From Bacteroidaceae bacterium (GTDB taxonomy: Bacteria > Bacteroidota > Bacteroidia > Bacteroidales > Bacteroidaceae), in NCBI GenBank assembly GCA_900772575.1, contig CAAHEN010000034.1, forward strand, positions 1 to 34,706: 34,706 nucleotides of DNA. The letters run 5' to 3'. Shown in pieces: positions 24,534-30,314 of the stretch. The position numbers were made by a program, and so were the translations under genes. The notes beneath the pieces are model-generated. The model was given only the letters and a program-made list of their open reading frames with translations. It was not told the origin of the DNA and searched no databases. Positions within the stretch are counted from its first letter, which is position 1, and each line of letters opens with the position of its first letter.

Positions 24534-25127
24534 CTAAACCGACAGCAGCTCCAAGCGCCGCTCACCCACCATGCGCCGTATGTTGGCCACGGCATAGCGC
24601 ATGCGGCTCAGGGCCGTATTGATGCTGATGCCCTTGAGCGCGGCGATGTCCTTGAACGCCATACGGCGATCCAGACGCAGACGCACGATCTCGAGTTGGT
24701 CGGGGGGGAGCAGGTCGATGAGCGCCATGATGTCGGTACGGCTGCGTGCCGCCTCACACTCCCGCGCCTCACAGTCGTCTGTCGTTATGCCGTTGCCGAA
24801 AAACGTCGCATAGATCTCGTCAGCCGGGAGCGCATACTCCGTCTGCCGGGCACGGAAACTGTCGATGATGAGGTTGTGGGCGATACGCGACAGCCAGAAG
24901 TAGAAGCGGTCGCTGGCCGTGTAGCCCCCTTGGCGAATGGTCATGATAGCCTTGACGAACGTCTCTTGGAAGATGTCGTCAGCCGCCTCTGAGGAGCGGG
25001 TGGCATAGAAGATGTAAGCGTAGAGCCTATCCTTATGGCGTCGCAGGAGGACATCGAAAGCCTCGTCAACGCCCTCAGCATAGAGGTTCACCAACCGGTC
25101 GTCGGTGAGCTGCATTAACTGTTCCAT
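24534..25127 (-). CDS. ECF-type RNA polymerase sigma factor
   Basis: Directs RNA polymerase to alternative promoters. The 197-residue protein begins MEQLMQLTDDRLVNLYAEG. Region 2 lies at about 20-95, with the core-binding segment ADDIFQETFVKAI and the -10-recognition part RIAHNLIIDSFR. Region 4 lies at about 135-190, with LPPDQLEIVRLR and the helix-turn-helix FKDIAALKGISINTALSRMR. No anti-sigma gene adjoins it on either side, which separates it from the sigma/anti-sigma pairs that control many SusCD loci. The gene is on the minus strand, against the rest of the window, with its own promoter and a leader of about 175 nt. The regulon cannot be read from sequence. Confidence 0.94.
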   Translation of the reverse strand: MEQLMQLTDDRLVNLYAEGVDEAFDVLLRRHKDRLYAYIFYATRSSEAADDIFQETFVKAIMTIRQGGYTASDRFYFWLSRIAHNLIIDSFRARQTEYALPADEIYATFFGNGITTDDCEARECEAARSRTDIMALIDLLPPDQLEIVRLRLDRRMAFKDIAALKGISINTALSRMRYAVANIRRMVGERRLELLSV

Positions 25128-25304
25128 TACTGCTAGATGTTGTTTCTATTCAGAGTAATGATGTATCGATAGGCAAGTGGTATTGACGTGTTACAATTTA
25201 CAATGAGAAATGGGCAGAAAGCCCTCCGGCACGACTTCTGGGGCCCGGCTTGGCAACCACGTGGGTATGCTGTGCATGCGATATGGCCGGTGTCGGCGCT
25301 TTCC
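25128..25304 (-). other. Leader (5' UTR) of the ECF sigma gene
   Basis: The interval between the predicted start (about 25304) and the ATG (25127), about 175 nt, holds no good ORF. It is long for a Bacteroidota mRNA leader and includes GC-rich segments capable of local pairing (CTCCGGCACG and TGGGGCCCGG near 25223-25247). Post-transcriptional control is possible but not shown. Confidence 0.4.
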
Positions 25305-25310
25305 GTTCTG

Positions 25311-25342
25311 CAAATTTAGATTATTCTCCCCGATGAGCCAAA
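25311..25342 (-). promoter_or_regulatory. Consensus Bacteroidota promoter of the ECF sigma gene
   Basis: Read on the minus strand, TTTG (complement of 25339-25342), a 20-base spacer and TAAATTTG (complement of 25311-25318) followed by C match the primary-sigma consensus exactly. Transcription would begin near 25304 and run toward lower coordinates. Confidence 0.8.
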
Positions 25343-25680
25343 GAATGTTCCTAAATTTTTATACCCCGGCTGCGGGGGCCTATACCGTCGGGGGGCATTA
25401 ACCAGTCTGAAGCAGCCGCTCTGGGGTGGCGAGTCTCTGGCCCGAAACGGTCTTTTTCCGCTGTCCACGGGCACACAATGTCCCCCTCGCATGTGCAATT
25501 TCCGGATTTGCGGCTACGCCACACGGCCCGCTACTGTGTACAAACCGAGAATCGCTCCGACTTTCATAACCACCGGCGGCACAAATACTTACTGCGCCAT
25601 TACCGTGTGATTTAAATTTATTAACCGCCGTATTGGCCAACTTTTGGGACAAACGGGGCAAGCCTCTAATGAAAATGATA
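25343..25680. other. Intergenic region between divergent promoters
   Basis: The region between the sigma promoter and the TPR-gene promoter shows no recognisable gene, RNA or strong hairpin. Short ORFs here overlap the TPR gene on the opposite strand or lack any protein-like pattern. The segment 25600-25630 is A+T-rich (TTTAAATTTATTAACC). Confidence 0.4.
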
Positions 25681-25688
25681 TAACTTTG
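25681..25688 (+). promoter_or_regulatory. Probable -7 box for the oxoacid oxidoreductase operon
   Basis: TAACTTTG matches TAnnTTTG and is followed by C, 23 bases before the TPR gene start. No TTTG -33 box lies at the expected distance. It would drive the TPR gene and the downstream ferredoxin oxidoreductase genes. Confidence 0.55.
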
Positions 25689-25711
25689 CCTTGCCGACAT
25701 ATAGAACATGA

Positions 25712-25987
25712 ATGCAAAGTACGTATGACAAAATAAAGCAAGAGACCGCCGCCGGTCATGTCGATGCGGCGCTCCGTCTGGCAGAGAAGGCGCTAGCCGC
25801 GCACTGTGACGACGCTTACCTGCTCTACCTCTACGGCAACGCACACGCCAAAGCCGGTCGGCGACAGGAGGCCATCAACGCTTATCTCAAGGCCGAAGCC
25901 ATAGATCCCGACGGCCCAGCCGCCGAGGCCAGGCGGCTGATGGACAGCATTCAGGCCTTCTACCACAAAGACCTCTACAATCCCTGA
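25712..25987 (+). CDS. Small TPR-repeat protein
   Basis: 91 residues from ATG at 25712. Two tetratricopeptide-like helix pairs are visible: AALRLAEKALAAHCDDAYLL (about 19-38), then YGNAHAKAGRRQEAINAYLKA (about 41-61) with EAIDPDG. No signal peptide, so cytosolic. TPR proteins act as protein-interaction scaffolds. It stands 85 bases upstream of the ferredoxin subunit, apparently in the same operon, so a helper role for the oxidoreductase complex is plausible but inferred. Confidence 0.85.
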   Translation: MQSTYDKIKQETAAGHVDAALRLAEKALAAHCDDAYLLYLYGNAHAKAGRRQEAINAYLKAEAIDPDGPAAEARRLMDSIQAFYHKDLYNP

Positions 25988-26072
25988 GCCACAGCGCCAG
26001 CCCCGATGCTGGGGCAGTGCCGTCGCCTCCATAAGGATTGATAAAACAGAATCGACATAGCAACATATAACA

Positions 26073-26300
26073 ATGAGTAAAATCAAAGGAGCCATCGTCG
26101 TCGACGAAGGCCGCTGCAAGGGGTGCAACCTTTGTGTCGTGGCTTGTCCCACCCACACGCTCGCTCTGACCACCGGTGAGGTCAACCACCGCGGCTACGC
26201 TTTCTGCCGCGATGTGGCCGATGCCTGCATCGGCTGCGCCTCATGCGCCATCGTCTGTCCCGATGCCTGTATCACCGTTTACAAGAAAAAGATAGACTGA
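26073..26300 (+). CDS. 2-oxoacid:ferredoxin oxidoreductase, ferredoxin-like delta subunit
   Basis: 75-residue 2[4Fe-4S] protein. Cluster motifs are C15-x2-C18-x2-C21-x3-C25-P and C52-x2-C55-x2-C58-x3-C62-P, with extra cysteines at 45 and 66. It passes electrons from the catalytic subunits to ferredoxin. The order delta-alpha-(small protein)-beta-gamma is typical of KorDABC or VorDBAC operons in Bacteroidales. Whether the substrate is 2-oxoglutarate or branched-chain oxoacids cannot be decided by eye. Confidence 0.93.
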   Translation: MSKIKGAIVVDEGRCKGCNLCVVACPTHTLALTTGEVNHRGYAFCRDVADACIGCASCAIVCPDACITVYKKKID

Positions 26301-26386
26301 GCGACACGCTCCACAGCTCCGGCCGCCCCAATGGCGTGCCGGTACATAATCCGTGGAGGCCGTTCACAACTCACAATGCCAAGACA

Positions 26387-27463
26387 ATGGAAAACGAAAT
26401 ACTCTTATTGAAAGGCAACGAGGCCATCGCCCATGCCGCCATACGTTGCGGCTGCGACGGCTACTTCGGCTACCCCATCACACCGCAGAGTGAGGTGCTG
26501 GAGACACTGGCCGAGCTGAAGCCTTGGGAAACCACCGGCATGGTGGTGCTACAGGCTGAGAGCGAAGTGGCCTCCATCAACATGCTCTACGGTGGCGGCG
26601 GCAGCGGCAAGCGCGTCATGACCTCGTCATCGAGCGTCGGCATCGCCCTCATGCAGGAAGGCATCAGCTACATGGCTGGCGCCGAGGTGCCGGGGCTGAT
26701 CGTCAATGTGCAGCGCGGCGGTCCCGGACTGGGTACCATACAGCCCTCGCAAAGCGACTATAACCAAGCCACACGCGGTGGCGGCAACGGCGACTACAAT
26801 GTCATCGTCCTCGCCCCAGCGTCGGTGCAGGAGATGGCCGACTTCGTTGACCTCAGTTTCGAGCTGGCTTTCAAATACCGTACCCCAGCCATGATACTCG
26901 CCGACGGCGTCATCGGACAGATGATGGAAAAGGTGGTGCTGCCACCCTTCAAGCCCCGTCGCACCGAAGAGGAAATCGCCCGAGACTATCCTTGGGCCAC
27001 CAACGGACACGGCCTCAAGCACCGCAAGCCCAATATTATCACCTCACTCGAACTGGATCCGTCTGCCATGGAGCAGCGCAACCTGCACCTACAGGCTAAA
27101 TACAAAGAGATCCGGGAGACAGAGGTGCGCTATGAGACGACCGACTGTGACGACGCCGACTATATCATCGTGGCCTTCGGGTCGGCCGCCCGCATCTCAC
27201 AAAAGGCGCTGGAGACGGCCCGCCAAAACGGTAAGAAGGTGGGCCTCTTTCGCCCCATCACGCTGTGGCCCTTCCCGACGAAGGAAATTGCCGCGCTGGC
27301 GGAGCGTGTCAAGGGTTTCCTGACCGTCGAGATCAACGCCGGGCAGATGGTCTTCGACGTGCGCGCCGCCGTCGAGGGACGCCGTCCCGTCCACCACTTC
27401 GGCCGCCTCGGCGGCATTGTCCCCGACCCCGACGAGATCGTCGCAGAGCTGGACAAGTTCTGA
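26387..27463 (+). CDS. 2-oxoacid:ferredoxin oxidoreductase alpha subunit (KorA/VorB type)
   Basis: 358 residues from ATG 26387 (MENEILLLKG); a longer upstream reading overlaps the ferredoxin gene. YPITPQSE at about 29-36 is the substrate-side motif of the pyrimidine-binding domain. Next come a Gly-rich loop (YGGGGSGKRVMTSSSS) and GPGLGTIQPSQSDYNQATRG, which are family signatures. With the beta subunit it binds thiamine diphosphate and oxidatively decarboxylates a 2-oxoacid to acyl-CoA with reduction of ferredoxin. Length is normal for KorA/VorB. Confidence 0.94.
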   Translation: MENEILLLKGNEAIAHAAIRCGCDGYFGYPITPQSEVLETLAELKPWETTGMVVLQAESEVASINMLYGGGGSGKRVMTSSSSVGIALMQEGISYMAGAEVPGLIVNVQRGGPGLGTIQPSQSDYNQATRGGGNGDYNVIVLAPASVQEMADFVDLSFELAFKYRTPAMILADGVIGQMMEKVVLPPFKPRRTEEEIARDYPWATNGHGLKHRKPNIITSLELDPSAMEQRNLHLQAKYKEIRETEVRYETTDCDDADYIIVAFGSAARISQKALETARQNGKKVGLFRPITLWPFPTKEIAALAERVKGFLTVEINAGQMVFDVRAAVEGRRPVHHFGRLGGIVPDPDEIVAELDKF

Positions 27464-27502
27464 ACCAACCGTCACTTCACCATCACCGACAACATCCCCA
27501 CC

Positions 27503-27859
27503 ATGCCTGACATCGAAGCCAACAACGACATTTTGGAACGCTTGCGCCACCCCGAACAGGAGGCGGCACGCCGTCGCCCAGATCGGCTGTTCATGCTGCG
27601 CAACCTGCTCAACGTCATTTTCATCATCATGGCCGCTGTGGCCATGGTGGGCATCGCCATCTCGTGGGGCACAGCCACCAGTCCTATGTGGTGCTACGTG
27701 CTCGGCCTTGTGGCCGTCGTCATCAAGATGATGGAAGTGATGCTCCGTATGCCAGGCCTGCTCAAGCGTCCAGCCAAGCAAGGGACGCGACGCACGGCGC
27801 CGCCAGCCCAGTCTCCGGGCAGTGCGGCAGTCCCCAGTGATACGGATACACACAAATAA
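27503..27859 (+). CDS. Small membrane protein embedded in the oxoreductase operon
   Basis: 118 residues. Two hydrophobic segments (about 32-54 and 61-83) are separated by a short polar turn and flanked by a charged N-terminus and a basic, Ala/Pro-rich tail (RPAKQGTRRTAPPAQ). No known family recognised. It sits 39 bases after the alpha gene and 26 before the beta gene. A membrane anchor for the soluble complex is an inference from that position alone. Confidence 0.82.
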   Translation: MPDIEANNDILERLRHPEQEAARRRPDRLFMLRNLLNVIFIIMAAVAMVGIAISWGTATSPMWCYVLGLVAVVIKMMEVMLRMPGLLKRPAKQGTRRTAPPAQSPGSAAVPSDTDTHK

Positions 27860-27885
27860 GAATCCTCATACATATTAGATATAAT

Positions 27886-28710
27886 ATGACTGAAAGCAAT
27901 CAACCGGCCACCGGCACCGTGACGCGGGCTGACATCATTAGCCCCGAGAACCTGGTGTACAAAAAGCCGGAACTCATGAACGACGTGAACATGCATTATT
28001 GCCCCGGCTGCTCGCATGGCGTCGTACACAAACTTGTGGCCGAGGTCATCGCTGAGATGGGCATGGAGGAGAAAACCATCGGCATCAGTCCCGTCGGCTG
28101 CGCCGTCTTCGCCTACCGGTATATCGATATCGACTGGCAGGAAGCCGCCCACGGCCGTGCCCCCGCATTGGCCTGCGCCTGCAAGCGCCTCTGGCCAGAC
28201 CGCCTTGTCTTCACCTATCAGGGCGATGGCGACCTAGCCTGTATCGGGACAGCCGAGACCATTCACTCGCTCAACCGCGGCGACAACATCACCATCATCT
28301 TCATCAACAATGCCATCTACGGCATGACCGGCGGACAGATGGCCCCTACAACCCTCATGGGCATGAAGACCGCTACCTGTCCTTTCGGCCGCGAAGCTGA
28401 CATCCACGGTTATCCAATCAAGTTGACCGAGATTGCCGCGCAACTGGAAGGCACGGCCTATGTCACACGCCAGAGCGTGCATACTGTGGCCGCCATCCGC
28501 AAGGCCAAGCGCGCCATCCGCCATGCCTTCGAAAACTCCATGGCCGGCAAGGGCTCCAACCTTGTCGAGATTGTCAGCACCTGCTCCTCGGGGTGGAAGA
28601 TGTCGCCCGTCAAAGCCAACGAATGGATGGCAGAGCACATGTTCAAGTACTATCCCTTGGGCGACCTCAAAGATGACTGTGCAAGGTCGCGCTTCGACTT
28701 AAACACCTAG
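27886..28710 (+). CDS. 2-oxoacid:ferredoxin oxidoreductase beta subunit (KorB/VorA type, TPP-binding)
   Basis: 274 residues. The thiamine-diphosphate motif starts GDGD (113-116) and ends with the NN pair (141-142). Cysteines C39 and C42 (YCPGC), C72 (VGC) and C165 (TCPFG) match the four ligands of the proximal [4Fe-4S] cluster in this family. It forms the active site with the alpha subunit. It is followed by the gamma subunit after 11 bases. Confidence 0.95.
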   Translation: MTESNQPATGTVTRADIISPENLVYKKPELMNDVNMHYCPGCSHGVVHKLVAEVIAEMGMEEKTIGISPVGCAVFAYRYIDIDWQEAAHGRAPALACACKRLWPDRLVFTYQGDGDLACIGTAETIHSLNRGDNITIIFINNAIYGMTGGQMAPTTLMGMKTATCPFGREADIHGYPIKLTEIAAQLEGTAYVTRQSVHTVAAIRKAKRAIRHAFENSMAGKGSNLVEIVSTCSSGWKMSPVKANEWMAEHMFKYYPLGDLKDDCARSRFDLNT

Positions 28711-28721
28711 TTGTGAATATC

Positions 28722-29264
28722 ATGAAACAAGAAATCATCATATCAGGCTTCGGTGGGCAGGGCGTCCTCTCCATGGGTAAGATTTTGGCCTACGCCGGAC
28801 TTATGGAAGGTAAGGAGGTCACTTGGATGCCTGCTTACGGACCGGAGCAGCGTGGCGGTACGGCCAATGTCACCGTCATCGTCAGTGACTCGCCCATCTC
28901 GTCGCCTATCCTGAGCAGCTACGATACGGCCATCGTCCTCAACCAGCCTTCGCTCGACAAGTTCCAGCCCAAGGTGAAGGCCGGCGGTGACATCATCTAC
29001 GACAGCTTCGGCATCCTCGACCGCCCGACACGTACCGACATCACGGCCTATCACATCAATGCCATGGAGACAGCAGCCGAACTCAAGATGATGAAGTGCT
29101 TCAACATGTTTGTCCTCGGCGGACTGCTGAAGGTACATCCCATCGTGCAGCTCGACAGTGTCATGAAAGCATTGCGCAAGACGCTTCCGGAGCGTCACCA
29201 CGATCTCCTGCCGGTCAATGAGCAGGCCATACTCAAGGGAATGGAAATCATCAGCCGGCAATAA
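28722..29264 (+). CDS. 2-oxoacid:ferredoxin oxidoreductase gamma subunit (KorC/VorC type)
   Basis: 180 residues from ATG 28722; an in-frame GTG at 28713 adds three residues. It starts MKQEIIISGFGGQGVLSMGK, with the GFGGQG glycine loop (9-14) of the pyruvate-ferredoxin gamma family. PAYGPEQRGGTANVTVI (about 38-54) is another signature. It completes the four-subunit enzyme. Confidence 0.95.
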   Translation: MKQEIIISGFGGQGVLSMGKILAYAGLMEGKEVTWMPAYGPEQRGGTANVTVIVSDSPISSPILSSYDTAIVLNQPSLDKFQPKVKAGGDIIYDSFGILDRPTRTDITAYHINAMETAAELKMMKCFNMFVLGGLLKVHPIVQLDSVMKALRKTLPERHHDLLPVNEQAILKGMEIISRQ

Positions 29265-29329
29265 CGCAACAACAAGGCCGTGTGTCGCCGCCTGTGGCTG
29301 CGGCCCGTGCCCCAACACCTTTATGCTAT

Positions 29330-29593
29330 ATGGCAAACCGTAAGAACCTCAAGAAGACCATCAAGTATGTCACCGGCGAGCTCTTTGCCGACTGCGCGGC
29401 TCTCACGCTGTGCAAGGAGTGTGATGACGCTACGCTCTCTGCACTCATGGCTGAGATCATAGACCTGCACAACGACTTCGTGTCGCGCCTGAGCCATGTT
29501 GAGAAGGGCCAGGAGAAACTCTTCTTCAAAAAACTGCACGAAGAGTTCACCGCCAAGGCCGACGCCCTCTGTGATCGCATCGTCAAAGCCTGA
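29330..29593 (+). CDS. Small conserved-looking hypothetical protein
   Basis: 87 residues from ATG 29330 (MANRKNLKKTIKYVTGELF). An earlier in-frame start at 29282 adds a Pro/Ala-rich stretch unlike a real N-terminus. It is predicted helical and soluble, with a Lys-rich start and a Lys/Glu-rich middle (VEKGQEKLFFKKLHEEF). I recall similar short proteins starting MANRKNLKK in other Bacteroidales, but no name or function attaches to them. It starts 65 bases after the gamma subunit stop. Confidence 0.8.
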   Translation: MANRKNLKKTIKYVTGELFADCAALTLCKECDDATLSALMAEIIDLHNDFVSRLSHVEKGQEKLFFKKLHEEFTAKADALCDRIVKA

Positions 29594-29610
29594 AAAACGG
29601 GTCAGACTGT

Positions 29611-29645
29611 GTGCCCGCCACGTGCCTAGAGAACGTGGCGGGCAT
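29611..29645 (+). other. Perfect hairpin between the small protein gene and the acyltransferase
   Basis: TGCCCGCCACGT (29612-29623) pairs over 12 bases with ACGTGGCGGGCA (29633-29644), plus a G-U pair outside, around a nine-base loop. No T-run follows, so termination is uncertain. It may protect the upstream mRNA or terminate weakly. Confidence 0.6.
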
Positions 29646-29720
29646 GAGCGTTCATAACCTTGGCGGCTGGCGACGCCCTGTCGCCAAACGATCGCCGTCT
29701 CCAATCTCCCAGACATCACC

Positions 29721-30281
29721 ATGCTACAAAGTTTCTATCGGCGCCTCTTCTTCGGCGTCCTCGGCTGGAAGGAACGTGTCACTGTCCCGCATCATGACAA
29801 GTGCATCATCTGTGTGGCTCCCCACACAAGCAATTGGGACTTCGTCATCGCCGAAATATACTACCACGCCATCGGACGCACGGCCGGTTTCCTGATGAAG
29901 AAAGAATGGTTCTTCTGGCCGCTTGGCGGATTGCTGCGCCGCATGGGGGGCATCCCCGTGGAGCGCAGCCGCCACACCAGCCTGACCGACCAACTGGCGC
30001 AGCGTGCCGCAGAGGCCGACCGCTTCGAACTGGCCGTCACGCCAGAGGGCACCCGCTCGCGTGTGGCCGTCTGGAAACGCGGCTTCTATTTCATCGCCCT
30101 CAAGGCGGGGCTGCCCATCATGCTCTATGCCATCGACTATGAGAACAAGACCATCGTCTGCACCCAGACGCTCATTCCGTCTGGCGATGTCGAGGCGGAT
30201 ATGCGCACCATCATGGACTACTACCGTGGCTTCTGTGGCCGACATCCGGAGAAATTCCAGACCGAAGAAGCCGCAGACTGA
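29721..30281 (+). CDS. PlsC-family (lyso)phospholipid acyltransferase
   Basis: 186 residues. Motif I HTSNWD (H35-x4-D40) is the catalytic HX4D, motif II-type GGIPVERS lies at 76-83, and motif III PEGTRS at 108-113. The family transfers an acyl chain to a glycerophosphate or related lipid at the inner membrane. There is no clear transmembrane helix, and the compact size fits the short Bacteroidales members usually annotated as 1-acyl-sn-glycerol-3-phosphate acyltransferase. Exact acceptor uncertain. Confidence 0.9.
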   Translation: MLQSFYRRLFFGVLGWKERVTVPHHDKCIICVAPHTSNWDFVIAEIYYHAIGRTAGFLMKKEWFFWPLGGLLRRMGGIPVERSRHTSLTDQLAQRAAEADRFELAVTPEGTRSRVAVWKRGFYFIALKAGLPIMLYAIDYENKTIVCTQTLIPSGDVEADMRTIMDYYRGFCGRHPEKFQTEEAAD

Positions 30282-30314
30282 TCCCCTTCAGGTCATGGCG
30301 AGACCGCACGACGT

